A stretch of DNA of 64,000 bases from Actinoallomurus sp963850195 (GCA_963850195.1 CAWKKD010000004.1:434001-498000); one strand, 5' to 3'; positions 24,199-32,925 are shown, counted from the stretch's first letter. The notes: generated by a model from the letters alone, not told the origin. Translations and numbers: made by a program.

Positions 24199-24966
24199 AT
24201 GCGCTATGCCTATGACGGTGACCACGCCGAAGAACTGCTCCGTGAGCTGGCGACCCTGACCCCGGAAAGCCCTCAGTGGGAACGGATGCGTTCCGAGCTC
24301 GTACGGATGCACACGCCGTTCGCGCGGCATATCGCCCGCCGTTACGCCGGGCACAGCGAATCCTTCGAGGACATCGAGCAGGCGGCCATGCTCGGCCTGG
24401 TCAAAGCCATTAACCGCTACGACCCCGAGTACGGGAACCATTTCCTGGCGTTCGCCTCACCGACGATGATCGGCGAGGTCAAGCGGCACTTCCGCGACCG
24501 TACCTGGTCCCTGCGCGTGCCGCGCCGCCTCCAGGAGCTGCGCCTCGCGCTGCACGCCGCCCAACACGACTTCACCCAGAAGCAGGGCCGTCCGCCGACG
24601 GTACGGGAGATCGCCGAGGTCCTCGAGGTCTCCGAGGAAGAGGCCCTCGAGGCGCTCACCGCCGCCGACGCTTACCGCCCGGTTTCGCTCGACACGCCCG
24701 TGGGCGACGAGGGGGGCGCCGACACGATCGGCGACCTCATCGGAGGCGACGACCCCGCGATCGAGCTGGCGCTGGACCGGCAGGCCGTACGCCCACTGCT
24801 GGACGGGCTGCCCGAGCGCGAGCGCACGATCCTCCTGCACCGCTTCTTCGGGAACAAGACGCAGTCCGAGATCGCGGACATCGTGGGGATCTCCCAGATG
24901 CACGTGTCGCGGCTCATCACCCGCAGCCTCGGCCAGCTCCGTACCCAGCTCCTCCAAGACGCCTGA
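24199..24966 (+). CDS. SigB/SigF-type (group 3) RNA polymerase sigma factor
   Basis: 255 residues. Region 2 (FARHIARRYAGHSESFEDIEQAAMLGLVKAI then FLAFASPTMIGEVKRHFRDRTWSLRVPRRLQEL), region 3 (GRPPTVREIAEVLEVSEEEALEAL) and region 4 (LPERERTILLHRFFGNKTQSEIADIVGISQMHVSRLITRSLGQLR) are complete. This is the stress/sporulation SigB-SigF group, normally held by an RsbW/RsbV pair; no anti-sigma or antagonist gene is adjacent. Its -10 target GGGTAT appears before several genes in this window. ATG 24199 with AGAGGAA about 11 nt upstream. Confidence 0.92.
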   Translation: MRYAYDGDHAEELLRELATLTPESPQWERMRSELVRMHTPFARHIARRYAGHSESFEDIEQAAMLGLVKAINRYDPEYGNHFLAFASPTMIGEVKRHFRDRTWSLRVPRRLQELRLALHAAQHDFTQKQGRPPTVREIAEVLEVSEEEALEALTAADAYRPVSLDTPVGDEGGADTIGDLIGGDDPAIELALDRQAVRPLLDGLPERERTILLHRFFGNKTQSEIADIVGISQMHVSRLITRSLGQLRTQLLQDA

Positions 24967-25015
24967 ATGCGCCGCGGGCCACCGGGTAGGGCCCGAAGGA
25001 GGAGGGGAGGCGGAC

Positions 25016-25342
25016 ATGCCGCAGCAGTGGAGCAGGAAGCGCGAACGGCAGTACGGGCACATCAAGTCCTCCGCCAGGAAGCGCGGCACGAGCGAGGACC
25101 GCGCCGAGGAGATCGCCGCGCGTACGGTCAACAAGAACCGCGCACGTACCGGCGAGGCGAAGCAGGCGAGCAAGGTCTCGGTACGTGACATGTCGCCGCA
25201 GGTGCGCGGCGGCCAGCGGTCCGGCCACCCGGGCCCGCGCGGGCGTACCAAGGAGCAGCTGTACGCCGAGGCCCAGCGCCGCAACGTGAAGGGCCGCTCG
25301 ACGATGAACAAGAGGGAACTCGAGCAGGCACTCGGCCGCTGA
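25016..25342 (+). CDS. Rho-N / plasmid-stabilisation-like small basic protein
   Basis: 108 residues, strongly basic. The run MPQQWSRKRERQYGHIKSS, then RGTSEDRAEEIAARTVNKNRARTGEA, is the signature of a common actinobacterial family often named plasmid stabilisation protein. The C-terminus (GRTKEQLYAEAQRRNVKGRSTMNKRELEQAL) is a SAP/Rho-N-like helix-extended-helix that could bind nucleic acid. An excellent ribosome site (GGAGGAGGGGAGG) precedes the ATG. It follows the SigB-type sigma gene by 49 nt on the same strand and may be in its operon; such genes are commonly stress-induced. Confidence 0.8.
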   Translation: MPQQWSRKRERQYGHIKSSARKRGTSEDRAEEIAARTVNKNRARTGEAKQASKVSVRDMSPQVRGGQRSGHPGPRGRTKEQLYAEAQRRNVKGRSTMNKRELEQALGR

Positions 25343-25466
25343 CCTGGGCGGGGCGCCGTTCCGGCGGTTCCGGTCTCCTGACACGCGCTCGACGGCGGTG
25401 AAATGTGTCCTGTCCCGAACCGGCCGCGGACCGTATTCACGGCGGTTTCCGGGGTATCCAAGCGGG

Positions 25467-26471
25467 ATGCGCATCGCCGTTCTCGACGTCGGGTCGAACT
25501 CCGCCCATGCCAAGATCGTGGACCTGAGGCCGGGTGAGCCGCCGCGTACCGTCGGGTCGGTGAAGCGGCCGACCCACCTGGCGGAGGCGATCGGCAGGGA
25601 CGGCATCATCTCCGACGAGGCGATCGACCGGCTGGTGACGGCGGTCGCCGACGCGGTGTTCACGGCGGGCACCGACGACGTCCACGAGTTCATCGCGTTC
25701 GCCACCTCCGCCGTACGCGACGCCGCCAACCGCGACGTGGTGACCGCGCGGGTGGCGTCCGAGACCGGCGTACGGCTCGGCTTTCTGAGCGGCTGCGACG
25801 AGGCACGGCTCACGTTCCTCGCCGCGCGCGCCTGGCACGGCTGGTCGGCCGGGTCGATGCTGCTGCTGGACATCGGCGGCGGCTCGCTGGAGATCGCGTA
25901 CGGCACCGGGCAGGACCCGGCGCTGGCGCTGTCGCTCCCCCTCGGCGCCGGACGGCTGACGCGTGACTTCCTGCCGGGCGACCCGCCCCGCCGCTCCGAC
26001 GTACGCCGGCTCCGGCGGCACGTCCGCGACCGGCTCAAGGAGGCCGTCGCCGCGGTGCGCGAGTACGCCGAGCCCCGGCACGTGGTGGCCACCTCGAAGA
26101 CGTTCAAGCAGCTCGCACGGCTGACCGGCGCGCCCAAGTCCGGGCCCTACGTGTCCCGTACGCTCCGGCTGGACCGGCTGCGCGACCGCATTCCCGAGCT
26201 GGAGAAACGCGACCGCGCACACCGGGCGAAGCTCAAGGGCGTCTCGGCGTCACGCGCCCACCAGATCCTGGCCGGCGCGATCGTCGCGGAGACGATCATG
26301 GACTCGCTCGGCCTGGAGCGCGTCGAGATCTGCCCGTGGGCGCTGCGTGAGGGCATCGTGTGCCACCGGATGCAGTCGATGCCGGCCTTCGCGACCGCCG
26401 GCGACCTGACGGCCCTCGTCCAGGCGCCCCAGGGTCCCCGCCGCCTGCGGCAGGTCTGCACGACCGACTGA
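25467..26471 (+). CDS. Exopolyphosphatase / Ppx-GppA family phosphatase
   Basis: 334 residues of the ASKHA-fold Ppx/GppA family, which removes phosphate from polyphosphate or from pppGpp. Motifs: VLDVGSNSAHAKIVDL (phosphate 1), FATSAVRDAANRD, LSGCDEARLTFLAARAW with Glu112 in the place of the catalytic base, and LLLDIGGGSLEIAYG (phosphate 2). The length is that of the short, single-unit actinobacterial Ppx (Ppx1-like) without the C-terminal HD domain of E. coli Ppx. ATG 25467 is only about 7 nt after a GGGTAT at 25454-25459, so the mRNA might be leaderless. Confidence 0.87.
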   Translation: MRIAVLDVGSNSAHAKIVDLRPGEPPRTVGSVKRPTHLAEAIGRDGIISDEAIDRLVTAVADAVFTAGTDDVHEFIAFATSAVRDAANRDVVTARVASETGVRLGFLSGCDEARLTFLAARAWHGWSAGSMLLLDIGGGSLEIAYGTGQDPALALSLPLGAGRLTRDFLPGDPPRRSDVRRLRRHVRDRLKEAVAAVREYAEPRHVVATSKTFKQLARLTGAPKSGPYVSRTLRLDRLRDRIPELEKRDRAHRAKLKGVSASRAHQILAGAIVAETIMDSLGLERVEICPWALREGIVCHRMQSMPAFATAGDLTALVQAPQGPRRLRQVCTTD

Positions 26472-26484
26472 TCCATAGGGCACG

Positions 26485-27114
26485 TCAGGGGTTGACGCAG
26501 TCGTCCTGGGTACGGCGGACCAGCCGCTGGCGCAGGAGCCTGGCCATCGCCTCGGCCCGGCGCTGGCGGCGGAACTCCACGCGCCCGGCGATCCAGAGGC
26601 AGAAGCCCGCGAGCGGGATCTCGCCGACGAGGGCCAGGATGAGCGCGACCGTGAACTCGTGCTCGTTGTCGGCGGTCACGACGTCGAACCACGCGTCGAC
26701 CAGGAGCAACGTGCCGGTGATGGCCGCGCTGAGCTCGATGTGCTCCCGGCCCTTCTGGCCGAGCCAGCCGGTGCGCAGCAGCATCGCGCACAGCACGATG
26801 TCGAACCCGATCCACGAGGCACCGTAGTGCGCGGCCTCGTGGCGGGTCGGCAGGGTGAACGCCAGGCCGGCCACCCACGGCAGCAGAAGCCCGCCGGCGG
26901 CGATCATCAGCACGCCGATCCAGCGGGGCACGATCCGGGTGGGGCGCAGTTCGCGGGTGAGCGTCCCCTCGATCTGCTCGGTACGGGCCGTCTCGGGGGC
27001 TTCGATGGACTGGGCGGACTCCGCGGCGTGGGACACCGCCTCGAAGCGCCCGGAGGGCGGCGGGGGCACCGGTGCGGAGGGCGGACCGTCACCGGAATCG
27101 GGGGCATTGGCCAT
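26485..27114 (-). CDS. Four-helix membrane protein of unknown function
   Basis: 209 residues. A Pro/Ser-rich cytoplasmic N-terminus (about 60 residues) precedes four hydrophobic segments (about 66-86, 98-115, 128-145 and 153-175) and a basic tail with many Arg residues ending DDCVNP. His-Glu pairs (TRHEAAHYG, EHIELSAA) sit in the second and third loops. No family recognised beyond generic actinobacterial membrane proteins. It converges with the exopolyphosphatase gene (13 bp apart) and is divergent from the YbdK-type gene, sharing a promoter region of about 150 bp. Confidence 0.65.
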   Translation of the reverse strand: MANAPDSGDGPPSAPVPPPPSGRFEAVSHAAESAQSIEAPETARTEQIEGTLTRELRPTRIVPRWIGVLMIAAGGLLLPWVAGLAFTLPTRHEAAHYGASWIGFDIVLCAMLLRTGWLGQKGREHIELSAAITGTLLLVDAWFDVVTADNEHEFTVALILALVGEIPLAGFCLWIAGRVEFRRQRRAEAMARLLRQRLVRRTQDDCVNP

Positions 27115-27263
27115 GTCTCAATAATTAGCGCGTGATAAGCGCATTGCGAGCCTTCGGCGACGGATCGTGGGCGAGCATGAATGATCGTCCAGCGGGTAGG
27201 CACGGTGCCGCCGGTGAATCGGCAGGTGAGGGGTCCGCCGTACGTCTGTCGGGGAGGGCGCGG

Positions 27264-28331
27264 GTGCGCAGTTTCGGCGTCGAAGAGGAGCTCCTGCTCG
27301 TCGAGCCCGGTACGGGCGCAGCGGTGGCGCTGGCCGAGGCCGTCGTCGCCGGGGACGGGCCGGAGCCCGAGCTCCAACGGCAGCAGGTCGAGACGGGCAC
27401 CACGCCGTGCGAGACCCTGGACCAGCTCTCCTCCGAGCTCCGCGACCGCCGCCGCACCGCCGCGGAGGCCGCGGAACGCCAGAACTGCCAGGTGGCGGCG
27501 CTGGCGACCTCTCCGCTCGCGGTCACGCCCTCGACCACGCCCACCGAGCGCTACCTGCGGATCGCCGAGGAGTACGCGCTCACCGCGCAGGAGCAGCTGA
27601 CCTGCGGCTGCCATGTCCACGTACGGGTCGACTCCGAGGACGAGGGCGTCGCGGTACTGGACCGGATCCGCCCGTGGCTCGCCCCGCTGATCGCGATGAC
27701 CGCGAACTCCCCGTACTGGCACGGGCGCGACACCGGGCATGCCAGCTACCGGCACCAGGTGTGGGGCCGCTGGCCCTCGGCGGGGCCGACCGAACCGTTC
27801 GGGACGCCTCAGGCCTACCACGACCTCGTCACGGCCATGATCGAGTCCGGGGCGCTGCTGGACGAGGGCATGATCTACTTCGACGCCCGCCTGTCGCGGC
27901 ACTACCCGACGGTGGAGATCCGGGTCGCCGACGTCTGCCTGGCGGTCGACGACGCGGTCCTGCTGGCCGCGCTCGTACGCGGCCTGGTGGCGACCGCCGC
28001 CCGCGAATGGCGGGCCGGAGAGCCGGTGCCGCACGCGCGTACCGAGTCGCTGCGCCTCGCGTCGTGGCGGGCCTGCCGTTCCGGGCTCGACGGCAAGCTG
28101 GTGCACCCGGTGACCGGCCGCCCCGCGCCCGCGGGCGTCGTCATCCGCGCCCTGCGCGACCACGTGGCCGCCGCGCTCACGGACACCGGTGATCTCGGCG
28201 CCGTCGACGACCTGACCACCGGGCTGCTGAGCCGGGGCAACGGCGCCGTCGTGCAGCGCCGCGCGTACGACGAGGGCGGCGACCTGGCCGCCGTCGTACG
28301 CGCCGCGGTCCGCCGCACCCTGGACCTCTGA
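27264..28331 (+). CDS. Carboxylate-amine ligase, YbdK / glutamate-cysteine ligase 2 family
   Basis: 355 residues. GVEEELLLVEPGTG at the N-terminus is the family's ATP/Glu-binding start; CGCHVHVRV, MTANSPYWHGRDTGHASYRHQVWGRWP and TVEIRVADVCLAVDDA follow in the order of GCS2-type ligases (ATP-dependent joining of a carboxylate to an amine, gamma-glutamylcysteine or an unknown relative). GTG 27264 is chosen because GGGGAGGG lies 6 nt upstream and the domain starts there; the frame runs back to 27132 with low-complexity sequence. The enzyme has the usual length; the actual substrate in actinobacteria (mycothiol rather than glutathione producers) is uncertain. Confidence 0.87.
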   Translation: MRSFGVEEELLLVEPGTGAAVALAEAVVAGDGPEPELQRQQVETGTTPCETLDQLSSELRDRRRTAAEAAERQNCQVAALATSPLAVTPSTTPTERYLRIAEEYALTAQEQLTCGCHVHVRVDSEDEGVAVLDRIRPWLAPLIAMTANSPYWHGRDTGHASYRHQVWGRWPSAGPTEPFGTPQAYHDLVTAMIESGALLDEGMIYFDARLSRHYPTVEIRVADVCLAVDDAVLLAALVRGLVATAAREWRAGEPVPHARTESLRLASWRACRSGLDGKLVHPVTGRPAPAGVVIRALRDHVAAALTDTGDLGAVDDLTTGLLSRGNGAVVQRRAYDEGGDLAAVVRAAVRRTLDL

Positions 28332-28407
28332 GATCTGCGAAAGCACCATCCCTGTCCGAAATGAGAAGCTTCCGGAAGGCATCACCCATCCGAGCGCGGA
28401 GCGGCTC

Positions 28408-28854
28408 ATGAGAACTCGACGACGGACGATCACGACGTGGTCGCTGGCCTGCCTTCTCGGCCTCTGCGCGGCGGCCGGGGTGTTCGCGCTGGGCCGCGCC
28501 ACCGCGGGTGGCGACGCCCACGCGGCCCGCGAGTACGCGCGCGGCCACTCCGACGGTGTACGGGAGGGCGAGGCCGGCGGCATCCGGGAGGGCCGGGCCG
28601 ACCAGGCGACCGACACCGTGCCACCCGGCGTACGCGACGCCGCGAAGGCGGCGTTCGACAGCGGCTACCGCGCCGGCGCGGACGACGTCTTCCAGGGCTA
28701 CGACGGCGGCTGGTCCTACGACGTCCCGTACCTGATCACGCTCGCCCGCGGCGGGCCGGGCGTCACCTACCGGTTCGCCTCACGCACCCCACTCCGTCCA
28801 GGCGTCGACTACCGCCTCTGCTCCACCGGCCTCTGCCAGGAGCCGCACGGGTAG
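28408..28854 (+). CDS. Small membrane-anchored or secreted hypothetical protein
   Basis: 148 residues. After a basic start (RTRRRTITT) one hydrophobic helix runs to about residue 30; the Cys residues in it do not fit a lipobox, so an uncleaved anchor or ordinary signal peptide is more likely. A charged Glu/Arg/Gly segment (REYARGHSDGVREGEAGGIREGRA) with roughly 7-8-residue periodicity follows, then SGYRAGADDVFQGYDGGW, and a beta-rich end. No family recognised. Its 3' end overlaps the convergent membrane gene by 92 bp. Confidence 0.6.
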   Translation: MRTRRRTITTWSLACLLGLCAAAGVFALGRATAGGDAHAAREYARGHSDGVREGEAGGIREGRADQATDTVPPGVRDAAKAAFDSGYRAGADDVFQGYDGGWSYDVPYLITLARGGPGVTYRFASRTPLRPGVDYRLCSTGLCQEPHG

Positions 28855-29296
28855 GGCCTTCCTTCTTCGGAAGGAGGATGCCGACGATCGCGCCGAAGGC
28901 GGCGTGGTCGAGCCACTGGGGCAGCCGTGGCAGGGCGCGGATCGCCGGGTTGGCACGGCCGACGATCTCGAGGTCGAGCGCCGCGATGAGCAGGCCCGCC
29001 GCCATGCCGCCGAGCGGGCCGAGCCGTCGCCGCCGGTCGGCGGCGGCCAGCACGGCCGTCCAGCCCGCGCAGACGGCCAGGTGGGCGGCGACGCCGGACC
29101 GTACGCCGGAGTGGTGGCCGGGTACGAGCGTGCCCGCCGCTCTCGTGGCCTCGAGAAGATCGCCGCCGGTGGCCAGGGCGTGCAACGTGGAGGGGAGACC
29201 GCTGCAGGTGGCCGCGGCGGCACCCGCCAGCACGATCCGGCCCGGAGCGTACGGCGGCCGGATCCCGCGGCGACGACCGATCATCATGCGGGCCAT
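28763..29296 (-). CDS. Small membrane protein, probably DUF-type
   Basis: 177 residues from ATG 29294-29296 (29285-29287 equally possible; no strong ribosome site). Hydrophobic segments lie at about 21-38, 72-92 and 94-112, with GRRRGIRPPYAPGRIVLAG at the start, SGLPSTLHALATG in the first loop and PQWLDHAAFGAIVGILLP near the end. The Thr/Ser-Gly-x-Pro-Ser-Thr pattern is seen in small actinobacterial membrane proteins of unknown role. The last 30 residues are Arg/Gly-rich and overlap the convergent gene. It is divergent from the histidine kinase. Confidence 0.55.
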   Translation of the reverse strand: MARMMIGRRRGIRPPYAPGRIVLAGAAAATCSGLPSTLHALATGGDLLEATRAAGTLVPGHHSGVRSGVAAHLAVCAGWTAVLAAADRRRRLGPLGGMAAGLLIAALDLEIVGRANPAIRALPRLPQWLDHAAFGAIVGILLPKKEGPTRAAPGRGRWSRGGSRRLDGVGCVRRTGR

Positions 29297-29345
29297 TCTG
29301 CCGCTGACCGGCGGGTCTATGCTGAAACCGACGGCGGGGGATCCC

Positions 29346-30788
29346 ATGGACGGTCTGAAGAACCGCCGGTCGATCATTGCGAGCTGCGTGCTCGCGCTCC
29401 TCGCGGTGGCAGTCGTTGCGCCGGCCTCGATCGTGTTCGGTCTCACGGCCCACCAGCTCCTGGTGGCCGCGGCCGTCGGGCTGGGCGGCGCGGCCCTCCT
29501 CTTCGCCTTCCTCCTGGCCTTCCGTACGCGGCCGTACGCCCGGACCGCGGCCCCCTGTCCGGGCGAGACCGTGACCAGGCACGCCCGGCAGGGCGCCGTA
29601 CGGGAGACCATCGTTCTCGACCGCGCGTTCAACTCCATGTCGTCGTCGCTGCGGGAGACCCGCGAGGAGCTCGGCAGGCTCGTCGACGAGCAGACGGCGC
29701 TGCGCCGGGTGGCGATGCTGATCGCCCACGGCGAGGCTCCGTCCGTGGTGTTCAACTCCGTGTGCGAGGAGGTCGGCGGGGTCCTCGGCGCGGACGTCGT
29801 ACGGATGCTGCGCTACGAGGCCGACGAGGCGACGACCGTGATCGGCGCGTGGGGCGCGCCGGACGAACTGCTGCCGCTCGACACGTGCTGGACGATCACG
29901 GGCAACAACATTCCGTCCATGGTGCTGCACGCGTGCGCGCCCGCCCGGATGGACTGCTTCATCGGCGCGGTCAGCCCGCTGTGCGTCTACCTGCGGCAGC
30001 ACGGCATCCGGTCGGGGGTCGGCACGCCGATCACGGTCGACGGCCGGTGCTGGGGCGTGATGACGGCCTTCTCGACCCAGAACCTCCTGCTGCCTCCCGA
30101 CGCCGAGACCCGCATCTGCGACTTCACCGACCTGGCGTCCACGGCCATCGTCAACGCCCATACGCGCGCCGACCTGATCGCGTCCCGCGCGCGGATCGTC
30201 GCGGCCACCGACCAGGCACGGCGGCAGATCGAACGCGACCTGCACGACGGCACCCAGCAGCGTCTCGTCTCGCTCTCCATGGACCTGCGCACCCTCGAAC
30301 AGCGGATGCCCACCTCCGTGCCCACCGCGCTGAGGTCCCGGCTCACCGAGATCGGCGACGGTCTGTCGGAGGCCGTGGACGAGCTGCGGGAGACCGCGCG
30401 CGGCATCCACCCGGGCAACGTGACCAAGCTGGGCCTCGTCCCGGCGATCAGAGGGCTCGCCTACAACGCCGCCGTACCCGTCACATTCGACGCCGGCTTC
30501 GAGATGCGCCTGCCCGACAGCGTCGAGGTGGCCGCGTACTACGTCGTCGCGGAGTCCCTGACGAACGCCGTGAAGCACGCGCGCGCCACGGCCGTGAGCG
30601 TCGAGGCGAACATCGCCGACGGCCGCCTCCGCCTGCTGGTACGCGACGACGGGCAGGGCGGCGCCGACCCCTCGCTGGGGAGCGGTCTCACCGGCCTCGC
30701 CGACCGGATCGCGGCGCTGAACGGCACCATCGACATCGTCAGCCCGCCCGGCCACGGCACCCGGCTGGAAGTGACGCTCCCCCTCTGA
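29346..30788 (+). CDS. Orphan sensor histidine kinase, HisKA_3 (NarL-type) family
   Basis: 480 residues. Two N-terminal helices (about 9-30 and 36-58) form the anchor, a coiled linker (FNSMSSSLRETREELGRLVDEQTALRR) leads to a GAF-like sensor (about 115-270; VRMLRYEADEATTVIGAW, IRSGVGTPITVDGRCWGVMTAF), then the dimerization helix DQARRQIERDLHDGTQQRLV with phospho-acceptor His300 and an HATPase domain (ESLTNAVKHARA as N box, VRDDGQGGADPSLGSGLTGL as G1/G2). The usual partner, a LuxR-type response regulator, is not adjacent, so it is an orphan. ATG 29346 follows GGCGGGGGAT. Confidence 0.88.
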   Translation: MDGLKNRRSIIASCVLALLAVAVVAPASIVFGLTAHQLLVAAAVGLGGAALLFAFLLAFRTRPYARTAAPCPGETVTRHARQGAVRETIVLDRAFNSMSSSLRETREELGRLVDEQTALRRVAMLIAHGEAPSVVFNSVCEEVGGVLGADVVRMLRYEADEATTVIGAWGAPDELLPLDTCWTITGNNIPSMVLHACAPARMDCFIGAVSPLCVYLRQHGIRSGVGTPITVDGRCWGVMTAFSTQNLLLPPDAETRICDFTDLASTAIVNAHTRADLIASRARIVAATDQARRQIERDLHDGTQQRLVSLSMDLRTLEQRMPTSVPTALRSRLTEIGDGLSEAVDELRETARGIHPGNVTKLGLVPAIRGLAYNAAVPVTFDAGFEMRLPDSVEVAAYYVVAESLTNAVKHARATAVSVEANIADGRLRLLVRDDGQGGADPSLGSGLTGLADRIAALNGTIDIVSPPGHGTRLEVTLPL

Positions 30789-30804
30789 CCCGCCGATCAG
30801 CCGG

Positions 30805-31332
30805 TCAGCCGGTCATTCGCGCCTCGCGCAGCGGCGCCCACCGCTTGCGGTAGCGCAGCTGCAGCATGGTCAGCGCGAAGATCGAGCCCAGCAGCCAGGT
30901 CAGGAACGTCACGATGACGACGGCCAGACCCCAGCCCCCACCCCCGAGCGCGGCGGTGATGCCGTCCGCGTGGGACAGCCACGTAATGATGGGGACGCCG
31001 ACGAACTCCGGCGCGAACAACCAGCAGTACGCGTACGTGCGCGCGATGTCGCCGGCCCGTAGCCGGGCCTTGCCGGCGATGGCGTACCTGGTCGTCGACT
31101 CCGAGTACACCCCGGCGGTGTGGAACGTCTCCGACGTCTCGTGCAGGTAGTAGCGGCGGTCCAGCGGGATCACCGGCAGGTACATGACGGTGAACCACCA
31201 CGTCGCGAATTACCGGCCGCTCGCGTCGGCCCGGCTGAAGCTCATCAGGCCGAAGCCGATGCCGTTGAAGGTGCCCAGCTTGCGCAGCCGCCCGCGCCGG
31301 GCGGCGGAGATCGGCCAGACGTCGTCGAACAT
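30805..31332 (-). pseudogene. Small membrane protein interrupted by an in-frame TAA
   Basis: From ATG 31330-31332 the frame reads FDDVWPISAARRGRLRKLG, GFGLMSFSRADASGR, then TAA (31212-31210), then continues in the same frame as FATWWFTVMYLPVIPLDRRYYL and so on to 30805. The second part (126 residues from its own ATG at 31185) has two hydrophobic segments and ends REARMTG. Homologous small membrane proteins have GFG-x-x-L-G-R-R...GS/RY-x-x-T-x-W-x-x-x-x-x-x-P-x-x-PL across this point, so the TAA almost certainly replaces TAC (Tyr), a one-base change. The downstream part could still be translated, or the stop could be a sequencing error. Confidence 0.72.
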
Positions 31333-31370
31333 GCGCACACCCTAAGGCCGGCGCCCGGGACCGGTCCCCG

Positions 31371-31400
31371 GGCGACGGCGACGGCGACGGCGACGGCGAT
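31371..31400 (+). repeat. Tandem hexamer repeat, five GGCGAC units
   Basis: Four exact copies of GGCGAC followed by GGCGAT, between the divergent genes at 31332 and 31495. Such a slippage-prone tract in an intergenic region may vary in copy number between strains. Confidence 0.85.
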
Positions 31401-31494
31401 CCAGGCCGCGTCGAGGGGCCCTATCTTCCCGGCATACAGGGCTTCTGCGGCATTGATCCGGCGCTTACTCTCGGAGCAGTCCGCCGAGGAGATC

Positions 31495-32199
31495 ATGGTG
31501 ACCGTGTCGGCCGAGCTCGCCGAAATCCACCAGTGGTGGGCGCACGGGCCTCATGCGGAGGTCGCGCGCATCGCGGGCAGCGCGCATGACCAGGTCACTC
31601 CCGCCGGGGTCGACAACCCGTACTGGGAGATCGTCCGGCAGTTCCCTTCGGTGCGCGATCCGGGAGCCGGGCTGAGCCCCGACGGCTTCACGCGTGAGCT
31701 GCCGGTCGGCCACCACCTGCTGGCCAAGCGGTACGCATGGGCGATCCCCTCCCCCGGCGACCTCGCCTGGCTCGCCCGTACGCTCGGCGGGCGCGGCCTG
31801 GCCGAGGTCGGCGCGGGCTCGGGCTACTGGTCCTGGCAGGCACGCCAGGCCCGGATCGACGTCGTCGCCTACGAGCCCGCCGACCCGGCCGCCAACGCCT
31901 ACACCGACGGCGTCGAGTACACGCATCTGCTGCGCGGTGACCACGGGGCCGCCGCCCACCACCCGGACCGCGCGCTGCTCCTGTGCTGGCCCTCCCGCAA
32001 CGACCCCTGGGCCGCCGCCGCCCTCCGCGCGTACGCCGGTGACCTGCTGATCTACATCGGCCAGCCCCGCGGCGGCCAGTGCGCGGACGGGGACTTCTTC
32101 GACCTCCTCGACCGCGAGTGGACCCCCGCCGGCGCCAGCCCCGGGCACATCGCGTGGCGCCACACCCCCAGCGCCATGACCGCCCACCATCGCGGGTGA
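31495..32199 (+). CDS. SAM-dependent methyltransferase-like protein
   Basis: 234 residues. The glycine-rich SAM motif I is seen in GLAEVGAGSGYWSWQARQAR, followed at the right distance by VVAYEPAD (acidic residue after strand 2, ribose binding), then RALLLCWPSRNDPWA and LLIYIGQPRGG. Motif I has EVGAGSG, the classical form. The N-terminal 85 residues (EIHQWWAHGPHAEVARIAG, NPYWEIVRQFPSV) would form the substrate cap. The substrate is unknown. ATG 31495 follows GAGGAG by 4 nt. It is divergent from the interrupted membrane gene and stands alone. Confidence 0.72.
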   Translation: MVTVSAELAEIHQWWAHGPHAEVARIAGSAHDQVTPAGVDNPYWEIVRQFPSVRDPGAGLSPDGFTRELPVGHHLLAKRYAWAIPSPGDLAWLARTLGGRGLAEVGAGSGYWSWQARQARIDVVAYEPADPAANAYTDGVEYTHLLRGDHGAAAHHPDRALLLCWPSRNDPWAAAALRAYAGDLLIYIGQPRGGQCADGDFFDLLDREWTPAGASPGHIAWRHTPSAMTAHHRG

Positions 32200-32292
32200 G
32201 CGTTCGCCACCGGAGTCAGCGCGCGATTCTTGGTGAAATGTCGGCGGCTCGTGGCATTCTGCGACCAGCCGACGACCCTGCGGAGACCGCCA

Positions 32293-32925
32293 ATGGACGA
32301 ATCCTCCCCCGCCGCTCCCGCCCCTGAGCGGCTTTCGAACACCTCTCCCCTCTTACGGGCGGCCGCCGTCGCCGGCACGGCACTGGCCGCCGGCACGGCG
32401 ACCGCACTCGTCATCCTCATCGTGTCCGCGTACTGGCCGTGGATCGTCGGAGGCCTCTCCGTCGGACTCGTGCTGTTCCTCGCCGCACTTGTCTTCCGCG
32501 CCATGGCGAGACAGGAGGCGGAGCAGCACGCGGCGCGGTTACGCGAGATCGCCAACCTGGAGTCGGTCGACGTGATGACCGGCCCCGAGTTCGAGAACCT
32601 GACCGCCCTCCTGCTCCGCCGCGACGGCTACCGCTCCGTCGAGGTCGTCGGCCGTGCCGGAGACCGCGGGGTCGACGTCGTCGCGGTGGCGGCCGACGGG
32701 CGCCGGATCGCCGTGCAGTGCAAGCGCCAGAAGAAGACCGTCGGGTCCGATCGGGTGCGCAACCTGATCGGCGCGTTGCACTCCGGCTACGCCGGACATG
32801 TGGGGGTGCTCGTCACCTCCAGCACCTTCACCAAGCCCGCCATCGCCGAGGCGGCGGGGCATCTCATCCTGCTCGACCGCGATCGGCTGGCCTCCTGGAT
32901 GGACGAGAACCCGCTGACGATCTGA
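32293..32925 (+). CDS. Membrane-anchored Mrr-type restriction endonuclease-like protein
   Basis: 210 residues. Two adjacent hydrophobic helices (about 22-44 and 47-69) precede a PD-(D/E)xK nuclease domain of the Mrr/cat type: TGPEFENLTALLLRRDGY (about 96-113), GRAGDRGVDVVAV with Asp128, and RIAVQCKRQKKTVG with Gln142 and Lys144, the D...QxK variant normal for Mrr. The C-terminal strand-helix pairs (HVGVLVTSSTFTKPAIAEA) complete the fold. Mrr proteins cleave methylated DNA; membrane-anchored versions occur beside conflict systems but their targets are unknown. No methylase or specificity gene is adjacent. Confidence 0.85.
   Translation: MDESSPAAPAPERLSNTSPLLRAAAVAGTALAAGTATALVILIVSAYWPWIVGGLSVGLVLFLAALVFRAMARQEAEQHAARLREIANLESVDVMTGPEFENLTALLLRRDGYRSVEVVGRAGDRGVDVVAVAADGRRIAVQCKRQKKTVGSDRVRNLIGALHSGYAGHVGVLVTSSTFTKPAIAEAAGHLILLDRDRLASWMDENPLTI

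Noticed and set aside
25454..25459. GGGTAT before the exopolyphosphatase gene as a SigB promoter
   Set aside because: No GTTT-like -35 at the right distance; kept only as a remark under the gene.
28809..30755. 648-codon minus-strand frame opposite the histidine kinase
   Set aside because: Arg/Gly/Asp-rich shadow of the kinase gene, which has complete HisKA_3 and HATPase motifs.
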